A DNA stretch of 64,000 nt, taken from the NCBI GenBank assembly GCA_031181585.1, contig JAPSKP010000005.1:1-64000 (forward strand), in the 5' to 3' direction. Below, piece by piece: positions 17,066 to 25,978 of this stretch. The DNA comes from Lysinibacillus sp. Lineage in GTDB: Bacteria; Bacillota; Bacilli; Bacillales_A; Planococcaceae. The notes under the pieces are model-generated. The model had not been told where the DNA came from. It did no database searches and worked only from the letters and a program-made list of their open reading frames with translations. A program made the position numbers and the translations under genes. Every line of letters begins with the position of its first letter. Position 1 is the first letter of the stretch.

Positions 17066-19411
17066 ATGGAAATCATGAATCTAGCTATTGCTAATATTAG
17101 AAAAAGTAAATCTGCAACGGCTTCTCTATTTATATTTATCTTAGTTGCTGCGCTGCTTCTAAGTATAGGTCTAATGGTTATTACTCAAGTAAATGCTTTT
17201 TTTGATAATAAAGCGGAACAATTAAAAGATCCTCATGCAATCATCATGATGGACAATAAAAGCTATCATTCAAGATATGGAGAATTCATAGCGAATTACC
17301 CCGGCGTGACAGGGACAGAAACTGAAGAAGCAATCATCATGAATGTTGCTAAATTTGACTTCGCCAATAGTGAGTTAACGAGTAGTGCCGCTATTTTTAA
17401 TGCGGATAATCATCGTAATATCGGGACATTAAAGTTAATTGAAAAGCTAGATAATTCAAGTGCTAATGATATATTTATCCCCTATATTTTTAAAACAAAT
17501 GGCGGCTATGAGTTAGGTGAAGAATTTATTGTTAACTATCAAAACAAAGATTATGCCTACCGGATTGCTGGATTTTTTGAAACAACAATGATGGGGACTA
17601 CCAACGTTGGATTAATGAAATTCATGCTGCCGGAAACTCCTTATCATAAATTAGCAGATCAATTAGATAAACTGGCGACAGGAATGGTCATATCTGCATT
17701 GATGGAAGATAAAATACAATCTACAAAGTTACTTAATGATTTTACAAGGGAGTTCCCTCAAACAGCAGTAGGAGAAACGACTTCCTATATTTTAGGATTA
17801 GATATTGAAATGGTGAAGAATGTAAGTACATTGACCATTAATATCATCGCGATAATATTAGTAGCTTTTGCAGCCATTATTGTGTTTGTTTCGCTGATTG
17901 TCATTAAGTACCGTGTATCAAATAGCATTGAAGACGGGATGACGAATATAGGAGTGCTTAAAGCAATTGGCTATACAAGTAAGCAAATTCTATCATCAAT
18001 TATCGTACAGTTTGTTTTAATTGCTTGTAGTGCAAGTGTGGCAGGGGTTGTGTTGTCATATGGCCTGATGCCCCTCATCGGAAGTATTGTTTCATCTTTA
18101 TCTGGATTAGTATGGTACCAAAAATTCGATATGTTTATTAATTTAATCACTATTTTCCTTGTTGCTTCTTGTATTGTTCTTGTTACATTAATTTCTGCCT
18201 ATCGTGTACGAAAAATTCAGCCTATCATGGCGCTTCGTGGAGGCATTTCTACTCATAGTTTTAGAAAAAATTATTTTCCATTGGATAAAACAAGAGGTGG
18301 ACTTCATTTCTTGCTTGCTATTAAGTCAGCAGTAGCAAATGCAAAGCAAAATATCATGATTCTTTTAATTATTATCGCGCTAACTTTTGCTTCTGTTTTT
18401 TCAGTGGTGCTCTATTACAATATTGTTTCGGATAAAACCGCATTTGTTAACTTATTTGGTACAGAACCGGCTAATGTCATGATAACTGTTAAGCCAGATA
18501 CTGATACCAATGACCTTTTGAACCATATCCAACAAATGGAGCAAGTAAGAAACGTGAATATTTTTGATCTCATTACCACAAAAATTGATGGCCGAACTGT
18601 CTATACGAATGTTACGGATAGTTATAATCAGTTAGAAAATAATACTGTTTATGAAGGCCGTCAGCCAAAACATGAAAATGAAATCTCAATTTCTTGGGTT
18701 GTTTCAAATCAAATTGATAAAGGAATTGGGGATACGGTTGAAGTACAATATGGGACTGAAACAGTTAGCTTTTTAGTAACCGGGCTCAGTCAATCAATCG
18801 GGAATTTAGGACAAGTAGCTGGCTTAACGATGGAGGGAATTCAGCAGCTGTATTCAGAGTATGAAGGTACAACTCTTTATGTATATCTAGATGATATATC
18901 AAACAAAAGCTTTATCCAAAACGTCCAAGAGCAGTACGGGGACTATATAGTAGAAACGTTAGATATCGATGAGAATATAGAGAGTCAAACAGGTATGTAT
19001 ACAGCTGCAGTGTTTGCTGTTATGGTAATAGTTTTGATCATTACGGTTTTAGTCGTGGTAATGATTCTCTATTTAGTCATCAAAACGATGATTATTAAGC
19101 GTAAGAAAGAATTCGGTATAATGAAAGCTGTTGGCTATTCAACGATTCAGTTAATGAACCAAATATCTATTAGTTTTCTACCCGTAATCCTTATTGGAGT
19201 TACGTTTGGCGGTGTACTTGGATACTTTTTCACAAATCCTATGCTCTCTGTATTGCTTTCAAGTGCTGGGGTCAAACGTCTGGATTTCATTGTTCATTTA
19301 CCAATTATTTTAATACTTTGTATAGGAATCCTTATTTTAGCCTACGTTGTTTCCATGTTCGTATCCTTAAAAATTAAGAAAGTCTCTGCTTATAGTTTGC
19401 TTATAGAATAG
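17066..19411 (+). CDS. FtsX-like ABC transporter permease
   Basis: A 781-residue protein built as a tandem. A helix near 20-42, an extracellular domain to about 250 and three helices (about 255-385) form the first FtsX unit. A helix near 430-450, a second extracellular domain (about 460-640) and three more helices form the second. The cytoplasmic loops GVLKAIGYTSKQIL and GIMKAVGYSTIQLM are the duplicated coupling segments. This differs from BceB, which has one large loop, and is closer to LolC/E or SalY-like exporters. With the adjacent two-component system it suggests an induced export or peptide-resistance module. Confidence 0.88.
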   Translation: MEIMNLAIANIRKSKSATASLFIFILVAALLLSIGLMVITQVNAFFDNKAEQLKDPHAIIMMDNKSYHSRYGEFIANYPGVTGTETEEAIIMNVAKFDFANSELTSSAAIFNADNHRNIGTLKLIEKLDNSSANDIFIPYIFKTNGGYELGEEFIVNYQNKDYAYRIAGFFETTMMGTTNVGLMKFMLPETPYHKLADQLDKLATGMVISALMEDKIQSTKLLNDFTREFPQTAVGETTSYILGLDIEMVKNVSTLTINIIAIILVAFAAIIVFVSLIVIKYRVSNSIEDGMTNIGVLKAIGYTSKQILSSIIVQFVLIACSASVAGVVLSYGLMPLIGSIVSSLSGLVWYQKFDMFINLITIFLVASCIVLVTLISAYRVRKIQPIMALRGGISTHSFRKNYFPLDKTRGGLHFLLAIKSAVANAKQNIMILLIIIALTFASVFSVVLYYNIVSDKTAFVNLFGTEPANVMITVKPDTDTNDLLNHIQQMEQVRNVNIFDLITTKIDGRTVYTNVTDSYNQLENNTVYEGRQPKHENEISISWVVSNQIDKGIGDTVEVQYGTETVSFLVTGLSQSIGNLGQVAGLTMEGIQQLYSEYEGTTLYVYLDDISNKSFIQNVQEQYGDYIVETLDIDENIESQTGMYTAAVFAVMVIVLIITVLVVVMILYLVIKTMIIKRKKEFGIMKAVGYSTIQLMNQISISFLPVILIGVTFGGVLGYFFTNPMLSVLLSSAGVKRLDFIVHLPIILILCIGILILAYVVSMFVSLKIKKVSAYSLLIE

Positions 19412-19591
19412 AGGCATTTGATAAGGTCTGAAACTTTGGCATGGGGATGAAGTTATTCTGCTGAACAAAACCATCGTAGGAGATTCGGAACTTTTGGATT
19501 TCTAAGCTGAATATTACTAAAAAAATTGCTATACTAACGGGGCAGCTTAGCACGTAAACCATTATGAAAAAACGTTAAGGGGGAAGCTAAT

Positions 19592-20158
19592 ATGGCAAAG
19601 AGAAATCAAGAGTTGTCGTCGGAGCAGCGTGAGGAGTTATTTGGAATACTGAAAGCTCGTTTTGAAAAAAATATGAACCGTCATGAAGAAATTGAATGGT
19701 CTGACGTACAATCAAGGTTAGAAATGAATAGTGAAAAATTATGGTCACTTAATGAAATGGAAATAACAGGCGGAGAGCCGGATGTTATTGGCTTTGATCA
19801 ACAAACAGGCGAATATATTTTTACTGATTGCTCAGCGGAAAGCCCTAAAGGCCGCAGAAGTATTTGTTACGACCGTGAAGCGCTGGAGTCTAGGAAACAA
19901 CATAAACCAGAAAACAGCGCTATCGATATGGCAGCTGCTATGGGCATAGAGATGCTAACAGAAGAGCAGTACCGGGAACTGCAGAAGCTTGGGAAATTCG
20001 ATAAAAAAACATCGAGCTGGGTGAAAACACCTGATAATATTAGAAAACTAGGCGGAGCTATTTTTTGTGATTGCCGCTATGATACTGTGTTCATGTACCA
20101 TAATGGAGCAGATTCTTATTACGCTGCCAGAGGGTTCCGCGGCTCTTTAAGAATCTAA
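19592..20158 (+). CDS. DUF4256 family protein
   Basis: A 188-residue soluble protein of unknown function. Recognisable family features are the RHEEIEWSDVQSRL start, the GGEPDVIGFDQQTGEYIFTDCS segment, SPKGRRSICYDREAL and the GAIFCDCRYDTVFMYHNGADSYYAARGFRG ending, with several conserved cysteines and aromatic residues. GGGGGAAG precedes the ATG. It stands alone and a terminator follows. Confidence 0.85.
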   Translation: MAKRNQELSSEQREELFGILKARFEKNMNRHEEIEWSDVQSRLEMNSEKLWSLNEMEITGGEPDVIGFDQQTGEYIFTDCSAESPKGRRSICYDREALESRKQHKPENSAIDMAAAMGIEMLTEEQYRELQKLGKFDKKTSSWVKTPDNIRKLGGAIFCDCRYDTVFMYHNGADSYYAARGFRGSLRI

Positions 20159-20212
20159 ATATCATTTGAAAACAGCAGCTTAAGTGATTGTAAATAAATA
20201 TGCAGGCAGAAA

Positions 20213-20268
20213 AAACAGACGGTTTAGGAGTGCAGGCAAGCACCTTTAGTTGACCGTCTGTTTTTATA
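20213..20268 (+). terminator. Rho-independent terminator with nested hairpin
   Basis: AAACAGACGGT (20213-20223) pairs with ACCGTCTGTTT (20253-20263); an inner GTGC/GCAC stem sits in the loop. A T run follows. Confidence 0.85.
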
Positions 20269-20441
20269 TTGGATTTTATAAAGAGATACACATGTTTCAT
20301 GAAGCTGATGGCTATGGTAAAAGGCTTGCTTGAACTATATAAGTTCAGTCTTGGGAGGCGAAATCTATATCCTTATAGAATTTTAATACTATTTTAATAG
20401 TGGATTTTCATAACTAACGAAAATGAAGGGTGGATAAATTT

Positions 20442-21101
20442 ATGACGGCAAATATAAAATTTGGTTCTTCTGATCAAAAAGAGGAAGTGAAGAGAGCGTT
20501 AAACTTAATCAAATTGGAGTATGAAATAATTAAAGATTTTGTGGATTTTGAAGTCTTTTCTTTTGAAGAAATTGATGAATGTCAAATAGGCTACAGTATC
20601 GACAGCGATGGGAATTCTCTTGTAACGGAGGAAGAGGATACTTGGAATGATAGCTGGATTGTTATCGGATATGAAACTCTATGTGGGGATCCCATAATCA
20701 TTGAGTTAAATGAAGCTGGATATCCTGTATCTAGATTGATGCATGGTATGGGGAGCTGGGATAATGGTACTTTCCTTGCGAATTCAATGCCATCATTCTT
20801 ACATATTTTGAAGGACGTAAGAAGCTTCCTTACGGAAAAACAAATAGTAAGGGGAAAGCGAACGATACAAAATAAAGAGTTGAAAGCACTAGTAAACAGT
20901 GTGATAGAAAAAAACAAAGCTGGAGATTTTGAAATATGGGAATCTCTATTAAATCCGTTATTCACTATGGCAGAAGAATACGAGGAATCAATAAAAGAAA
21001 AAATTAAGGGAATGAAAATAGAGGGTAAAAAAATTACAGAGATTGCTGAGCTGCTAAATATCCAGCTTAAAGACGTTTATGAGTATAGCAAGAAAATGTA
21101 A
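20442..21101 (+). CDS. SMI1/KNR4 (SUKH) domain protein with a C-terminal helical extension
   Basis: A 219-residue protein. The middle resembles SMI1/KNR4 (SUKH) domains: WIVIGYETLCGDPIIIEL, MHGMGSWDNGTFLANSMPSFLHIL. The last 60 residues are charged helices ending in KKITEIAELLNIQLKDVYEYSKK, which looks like a helix-turn-helix. SUKH proteins often serve as immunity factors against polymorphic toxins, but no toxin lies beside this one. A GTG at 20430 is in frame, but AGGGTGG lies 8 bases before the ATG at 20442, which I take as the start. Confidence 0.75.
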   Translation: MTANIKFGSSDQKEEVKRALNLIKLEYEIIKDFVDFEVFSFEEIDECQIGYSIDSDGNSLVTEEEDTWNDSWIVIGYETLCGDPIIIELNEAGYPVSRLMHGMGSWDNGTFLANSMPSFLHILKDVRSFLTEKQIVRGKRTIQNKELKALVNSVIEKNKAGDFEIWESLLNPLFTMAEEYEESIKEKIKGMKIEGKKITEIAELLNIQLKDVYEYSKKM

Positions 21102-21763
21102 AAGGGGAAATAAGGGGATACTTCAATAACTAATTAACCCCTACGGTGACAGCGGCAAACCCCCGTTCATTCAATTCATCAAAACATTAACATATTATCC
21201 ATTTCTCCGCCAATAACAATGAAGCTATAGTAATCAATATGTTTTATGCTTTGTGTGTGGTAAGCCACTGATACTTTTTCCAGTATTACATAAAGTTCGG
21301 ACAGGTCGATCGGATAGGAAACTTATCGTTCTTCCGAAGAACTTCTCCTCTTGTAAAGGTCGTGATGAAATGGCGGTACACATACCGGACAACCACGGAT
21401 ATCGTAAATGACTTCATCATACCTTATGGCATTAAAAGAAACTGTCGTAAATTTTTGAGGGCTTTAAAAGTAAGCGATAATGTTATACATCCTTCTTGAT
21501 CATTGAAATCAGGTATAGATTTGTTAAGGTTTCAAGCTCTTATGTGTCTCGATATGCCAGTTGATTGGAGCCGGGAGAGCAAGCAGCAGGAAAAATCGAA
21601 TTTTCTATAGAATGTAATTACTAATAAAAGGCGACAAGCCGGATATTTTAATGAAAGGCAATTCTTCACTCTCTTCAAAATATAAAACCCTGCTGAAAAA
21701 CAGGTTTTTATAATTACATGCAATTCATATATATAAAATAAAAGCTAATAGGGGTAAAAATTA
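21102..21763. other. 662-bp region holding a decayed gene and an MFS promoter region
   Basis: The left part contains the frameshifted remnant at 21130-21322 (minus). Between 21323 and 21490 other short frames on the minus strand may continue the same lost gene in shifted frames. The right end is A/T-rich with the ribosome binding site AGGGGT of the MFS gene. Confidence 0.5.
21130..21322 (-). pseudogene. Frameshifted C-terminal remnant of an unknown protein
   Basis: On the minus strand the frame reads YPIDLSELYVILEKVSVAY, then continues to IDYYSFIVIGGEMDNMLMF and stops at TGATGA. If one base of the four-A run at 21181-21184 (TTTT on the coding strand) is dropped, it continues FDELNERGFAAVTVGVN and ends at TAG (21130-21132). 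A clean coding-like continuation after removing one homopolymer base is good evidence of a frameshifted gene end. An in-frame TAA at 21323-21325 and scrambled frames upstream show further decay. I do not recognise the family. Confidence 0.5.
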
Positions 21764-23041
21764 TTGGAAAAACAAAATAGCAAATATAGATGGATTGTGT
21801 TTGTTGCTGTATTATTTACTTATTTGTTAATGGCAAGTCAACGAACTGCTCCAGGATTGATTACAGATCAATTGATGCGGGACTTTAGTGTAACAGCATC
21901 GACAATTGGGTTATTGACGAGTATACAATTTTTTGTATACACGAGTTTGCAAATTCCGATGGGGATTTTAGCTGATCGATATGGACCGAATTTTTTTCTA
22001 ATTACTGGGGCAGCTCTTACAGGTTTAGGTACAGTTATTTATAGTGTCGGGACACATGAATTTGTATTGTTTTTTGCTAGAATACTTACCGGGATAGGGG
22101 ATGCGACCATTTGGGTTAATATGGTGCTCATTTTGGCTCAGTGGTTTCACGCAAAGGAATTTGTTCGACTAATTGGCTTCGCTGGTATGACGGGCAGTCT
22201 CGGTTTCTTATTAGCAACAGTGCCTTTCTCTGCGTGGATTCAATTACTTGGTTGGAGAGGAGCATTTCTCTCAGCGGGACTACTATTATGTTTCTGTGGT
22301 TTTCTCCTTTATTTTGTACTTGTAAGAAAATCAAGACAAATTTTTGTAGATGCACCTGTAGTTGCAAAGGAAGAAATACAGCGCGAAAAAACAGCGGTTT
22401 TACTTCGGAGGATTTTTTCAAGCCGGCAAGCATGGGCTCTATTCTTTTGTCATTTTGGCGTAGTCGGCGGTTATGTAGGTTTTATTAGTTCTTGGGCCGT
22501 ACCATATGGAATGAATATGTATGAAATGACCCGCTCAGATGCAAGCCAGATGATCATGATCGGTCTTATCGGAGCACTTATTGGAGCCCCTGTAGCTAGC
22601 TGGGTTTCAAGCCGGTTAGAAACAATAAAATGGCCATATATTATCGTTCATCTCATTGTTTTGTTAAGTTGGTTTTCCTTCCTGTTGTTTAAGGGGCTGC
22701 CGCCGTTTTTCTTGTTAATGATACTCTTCTTTATTATTGGTTTTGGATACGGAGCGAGCGCATTGACCTTTGCAGGTGTACGTCAATCCTTCCCTGTAAA
22801 AGAATCCGGTATTATTTCGGGCTTTGCTAATACAGGAGGTTTTTTAAGTGCAGTATTGCTGCCAATCATTTTTGGCTATGTACTAGATTATTTTCAATCT
22901 ACTTCAGGTAATCAAGGTGAGGGATACTATTACGGTTTCTTCACGCCCGTTATCTTCTCCATAATGGGATTAGTTGGAGTGATTTTATTTAAAGAAAAGT
23001 GCCGGCAATCTAAGATTAGCACCGATATCCCGCAATCTTAA
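21764..23041 (+). CDS. Major facilitator superfamily transporter
   Basis: A 425-residue carrier with 12 hydrophobic segments. The loop motif GILADRYGP (between helices 2 and 3) and the RILTGIGDATIWV segment fit MFS. The overall pattern (RTAPGLITDQLMRDF near the start) resembles anion/nitrate- or sugar-acid-type MFS members, but the substrate is open. The start is TTG, 8 bases after TAGGGGT; the next ATG would remove part of helix 1, so TTG is favoured. It stands alone. Confidence 0.88.
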   Translation: MEKQNSKYRWIVFVAVLFTYLLMASQRTAPGLITDQLMRDFSVTASTIGLLTSIQFFVYTSLQIPMGILADRYGPNFFLITGAALTGLGTVIYSVGTHEFVLFFARILTGIGDATIWVNMVLILAQWFHAKEFVRLIGFAGMTGSLGFLLATVPFSAWIQLLGWRGAFLSAGLLLCFCGFLLYFVLVRKSRQIFVDAPVVAKEEIQREKTAVLLRRIFSSRQAWALFFCHFGVVGGYVGFISSWAVPYGMNMYEMTRSDASQMIMIGLIGALIGAPVASWVSSRLETIKWPYIIVHLIVLLSWFSFLLFKGLPPFFLLMILFFIIGFGYGASALTFAGVRQSFPVKESGIISGFANTGGFLSAVLLPIIFGYVLDYFQSTSGNQGEGYYYGFFTPVIFSIMGLVGVILFKEKCRQSKISTDIPQS

Positions 23042-23234
23042 CTAGTGTAGTTGAATAAAAGTGCTTCCCTACCTAAAAAACTTAGATCTGTTCCTTAAGG
23101 TTTTCTAATCAACTGCTGGAATAAAATTTTTATAATTTAAAAAGGAATGTTTCTCTTTATTGCTGTATAGTTAGAGAAAATTATAAAGCTTAAGCACAAA
23201 CGGGAATGGGTGTATTAGCAGAGGGAGATGGACA

Positions 23235-24086
23235 ATGAGAAGGATTATTTTAACGACAGAGAGTGGAGCAGATTTACCGAAAGAATTGGCTGAGAAATAT
23301 CATGTTCAAATAGTACCAATGCACATTATTATGGAGGGCCAGGATTATTTAGATGGCCATTTATCCGTAAAAGAAATTTATAATTATTATGACCGCACAA
23401 AAAAGATACCCTCTACATCTGCGACAAATGTCCATGAGTATTCTGAGTTTTTTACGGGTATTAGAAATGAATTTCCTGATAGTATCATTATTCATATTGG
23501 TTACACATCAAGAGCATCAGCATCCTTTCAGAATGCGTTAATTGCTGCGGAAGATTTTACAGATCTTTTTTTAATTGATGCGCTAAACGTTACAGGCGGA
23601 CTAACTGCCTTGGTAATGTATGCTGCTGATTTACTAGAGAACGAACCGTCGATTGAGCCTGCTCAATTAATTGAAAAAATTAAATCCATGGTTCCTAAAT
23701 CAAGACTTGCTTTCAGTCCAGGAAGCTTAGATTTTTTAAAGGCAGGTGGACGGGTAAGTAATTTAGCGTATCTCGGCGGCGCTTTGCTGAAAATAAAACC
23801 ATGCATTGAGTTAGTAGACGGAAAGCTTGTCTCCACTAAGAAATACCGAGGGAATATGAGCGTTGTTGCGGAAAAATTAATGCGTGATTATTTATCTCAA
23901 TATGATATTGATAGAAAACAAATTTATTTTATCTATTCAATTGGACTCAGTGAAAGTATTAAGCTGAAAATGAATGAGATGGCAGCTCAAGCTGGTTTTG
24001 AAAACATCACTTGGATTCAAGCTGGTGCTATGATTTCTACTCACTCGGGACCTGGCGGCTTTGGGATTGCTGGATTAGAGAATTAG
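23235..24086 (+). CDS. DegV family protein
   Basis: A 283-residue EDD-fold protein that binds fatty acids; some members (FakB) present them to the kinase FakA. Features are the TTESGADLP start, KIPSTSATNVHEY (near 55-67), IHIGYTSRASASFQNA, the central RLAFSPGSLDFLKAGGRVS and the C-terminal THSGPGGFGIAGL. No fakA-like kinase is adjacent. The ATG follows GAGGGAGATGG. A terminator lies about 100 bases downstream. Confidence 0.92.
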   Translation: MRRIILTTESGADLPKELAEKYHVQIVPMHIIMEGQDYLDGHLSVKEIYNYYDRTKKIPSTSATNVHEYSEFFTGIRNEFPDSIIIHIGYTSRASASFQNALIAAEDFTDLFLIDALNVTGGLTALVMYAADLLENEPSIEPAQLIEKIKSMVPKSRLAFSPGSLDFLKAGGRVSNLAYLGGALLKIKPCIELVDGKLVSTKKYRGNMSVVAEKLMRDYLSQYDIDRKQIYFIYSIGLSESIKLKMNEMAAQAGFENITWIQAGAMISTHSGPGGFGIAGLEN

Positions 24087-24181
24087 AAGTGCTTCAGAAA
24101 AATGTGAAAAGAAGGTTTTATTAAAGAAATCCTTCAGGTGAAATAATAGTAGATAAAAATAATAAAAGATACATTAGGTAA

Positions 24182-24229
24182 ATGCCTTCACCAAGTCTTG
24201 ATATCACCCGGTGGAGGCATAGTTTTTTT
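24182..24229 (+). terminator. Rho-independent terminator of degV
   Basis: ATGCCTTCACC (24182-24192) pairs with GGTGGAGGCAT (24210-24220), with one wobble and a TTTTTTT tail. Confidence 0.85.
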
Positions 24230-24272
24230 ATCTGCTCGCCTGACAAAAGAAAGGCTGAGCCAAGGCTTTTAT

Positions 24273-24416
24273 TTATGTTCCTCTATGTTTCGTAACTTCC
24301 TGCGGAGCGTTATTATGAATGACTTGGTTTAGCTCTTTTGAATACTCTTCGCGTATATTTGTATCTTTATGTTCTTTCTTTTCCTTTTTGAATGTAGTTT
24401 TACTTTTCTTTGCCAT
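24273..24416 (-). CDS. Small lysine-rich protein (47 residues), unknown
   Basis: The minus strand encodes MAKKSKTTFKKEKKEHKDTN and continues to end TKHRGT. AAGAAGGTG lies 8 bases before the ATG, which supports real translation. The sequence is very basic at the N-terminus and hydrophilic throughout, like many minor spore-core or stress proteins of Bacillales. It sits beside a Tlp-like gene. No family is recognised. Confidence 0.6.
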   Translation of the reverse strand: MAKKSKTTFKKEKKEHKDTNIREEYSKELNQVIHNNAPQEVTKHRGT

Positions 24417-24633
24417 TTTATTTCACCTTCTTTTCGTAATATAAAGAACGGCTGATAAAGTCCACACTAATATGTGCAAAGTTGCATGTTTTATTAAAAG
24501 TAATTTGATTAGCTTATGGACGATTTACACGTTTAAAGTGTCTGTCTTCTTTTTCATCATTCCTTTTTTGCATAAATCAAATAAAGAAAAACAAACTAAT
24601 GCAGTAATCAAAAATGAAGAGGAGGTCTTTAAA

Positions 24634-24870
24634 ATGGCGATAAAGAAAAATAGGGATGGTAAATCGAATAATGCGCTAAGTCTGGATAGAATGATTGAAA
24701 ACACAGAGGAAAATATCCGAGAAGCAGAGATCAGCATGGAATTTGCGGGTCCGGAAGAACGTGAAAATCTTGAAGAAAAAAATGAGCGCCGTAAGCATTC
24801 AGTTGATAAAATGAAGAAACAGTTAAGTGACGAGGCTGCATTTGAAGCCCGAAAAAATAGCTTCGAATAA
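24634..24870 (+). CDS. Tlp-like small acid-soluble spore protein, diverged copy
   Basis: A 78-residue protein sharing the Tlp core with the protein at 26919: MIENTEENIREAEISMEF, EEKNERRKHSV and a DEAAFEARK end. The N-terminal PDDRSNN signature of Tlp is degraded to GKSNNALSLD and replaced by a basic MAIKKNRDGK start. The open frame extends upstream to 24472, but GAGGAGG sits just before 24634, which fixes the start. Tlp proteins are made late in the forespore; function is poorly known. Confidence 0.75.
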   Translation: MAIKKNRDGKSNNALSLDRMIENTEENIREAEISMEFAGPEERENLEEKNERRKHSVDKMKKQLSDEAAFEARKNSFE

Positions 24871-24930
24871 GGCGGTAGCTCAGAAAGAGGCAGCAGTCAA
24901 TTCAAGATTTAAAATTGAATACATGAAAAA

Positions 24931-25114
24931 TGGATTCCCAGGGTGGGAATCCACCAGAGTGAAGACAAAGTTGTTTTTTAACTTTGTCTTTACGTTTTTT
25001 AGGTAACTTTATAAAACAACGGTTTACTCAGCCTGTCTTGAAAACGAGCGAGGCAAGCAACGCTGGATGAGAGCGTTTGTCAACAGGCTGATGGATTCCC
25101 AGGGTGGGAATCCA
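24931..25114. repeat. 184-bp intergenic unit bounded by identical 23-nt near-palindromes
   Basis: The same 23 bases occur at 24931-24953 and 25092-25114, each a 9-bp stem (TGGATTCCC/GGGAATCCA) with the loop AGGGT. Between them lie a terminator hairpin (24962-24990) and a CAGCCTGT/ACAGGCTG pair (25029-25036 with 25083-25090). The unit lies between convergent spore genes. It could be a small mobile or REP-like element, or stacked terminators. Confidence 0.65.
24962..25000 (+). terminator. Rho-independent terminator
   Basis: AAGACAAAGTT (24962-24972) pairs with AACTTTGTCTT (24980-24990), followed by TACGTTTTTT. It probably ends the Tlp-like transcript. Confidence 0.8.
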
Positions 25115-25139
25115 CTTTTAATTTAACGCAGTCCAGCAA

Positions 25140-25454
25140 CTATTTTTTTACTAAATTTAGCGCAATATCGGCTTTTTCTAAGTCATGCTGCATCTGCTCA
25201 TCTAAATCATATGCATGGTACATTTCATTTTTAATCATATATTGAGCAATTTTATCGTGCAGATCAATAGCGTTATCCAACTCACGACGTAGCAGCTTTT
25301 TCACGGAAGGAGTAGCTGTTTCCGTAATTGCAACCGCTAAATTTCTTACGCCTGCTTTAGCTGTGATAAGTAAATCAGAAGCGATTGCCAGGTCATCAAT
25401 AACAGTTACATCTAGCTGTTCATTTTTTGTTTCCTCGGATTTTTTAGTAGCCAT
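25140..25454 (-). CDS. Spore coat protein, CotF domain family
   Basis: A 104-residue protein with the CotF-domain pattern IASDLLITAKAGVRNLAVAI, then TETATPSVKKLLRRELDNAI and HDKIAQYMIKNEMYHAYD. B. subtilis relatives include CotF and YraD-like proteins. It follows the 67-residue gene at 25473 by 18 bases and shares its transcript. GGAGGA precedes the ATG. The pair resembles the yraE/yraD type pairing of short coat-like proteins. Confidence 0.85.
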   Translation of the reverse strand: MATKKSEETKNEQLDVTVIDDLAIASDLLITAKAGVRNLAVAITETATPSVKKLLRRELDNAIDLHDKIAQYMIKNEMYHAYDLDEQMQHDLEKADIALNLVKK

Positions 25455-25472
25455 TACTCTTCCTCCTGTCTT

Positions 25473-25676
25473 TTATTTACTTGCATCTGCAAGCACTTTT
25501 TTCAAATCTTTAATTGCTTTTGTGGAAAGCTCTAAATCTTCTTCGATAATTTCCTTTAATTTCTTGTCTTGAACTAGATCTACAAATAGTTTACTTTTTG
25601 TTACACAAGTTGTTTTAAAAATAAGGACTTCATGTACTTCCAATTGTTCATGCAATGCAAGTTCCTTTGCAGCCAT
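25473..25676 (-). CDS. Short spore coat-like protein (CotF-associated)
   Basis: A 67-residue helical protein, LALHEQLEVHEVLIFKTTC then VTKSKLFVDLVQDKKLK. ALHE-x-LE-x-HE and TKSK patterns are typical of small coat-like proteins encoded next to CotF-domain genes in Bacillales. It is first in a two-gene minus-strand operon with the CotF-domain protein. AGGAGGTAATGG lies before the ATG. Confidence 0.75.
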   Translation of the reverse strand: MAAKELALHEQLEVHEVLIFKTTCVTKSKLFVDLVQDKKLKEIIEEDLELSTKAIKDLKKVLADASK

Positions 25677-25978
25677 TCCATTACCTCCTAGTTCGTATTG
25701 GGTTTTCCCCTATCGTTTACCCGGAGTTACTAATTTTAATCCTAGAATGATAATCCCATAAATTTTTACACGTATCTGCCTATGTAGAAATTTCCATAAT
25801 AAATAGGGAACAGCCTCACATCCTCGCATGAGGTTTTGTGGAAAATACACTCTTTTAGGTGTCAGAACTTCTACGCTTTCTAGCCTATAGGCAAAGCTGT
25901 TTGTTTTATTGTTGCTTTCTTCATTATGTACAAACCTTGATGCAGAAAAAATTAGATAATAGATAAGGAGCCATAGAT
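25677..25978. other. Divergent intergenic region
   Basis: Upstream of both the minus-strand coat operon and the plus-strand hypothetical gene. A CCTC-GCAT-GAGG mini-hairpin lies near 25821-25834. Sporulation promoters are expected here, but I could not assign one securely. Confidence 0.4.

Noticed and set aside
24931-25114. Possible CRISPR array because of the repeated 23-mer
   Set aside because: Only two copies, separated by 138 bases, each a hairpin; no repeat-spacer series and no cas genes.
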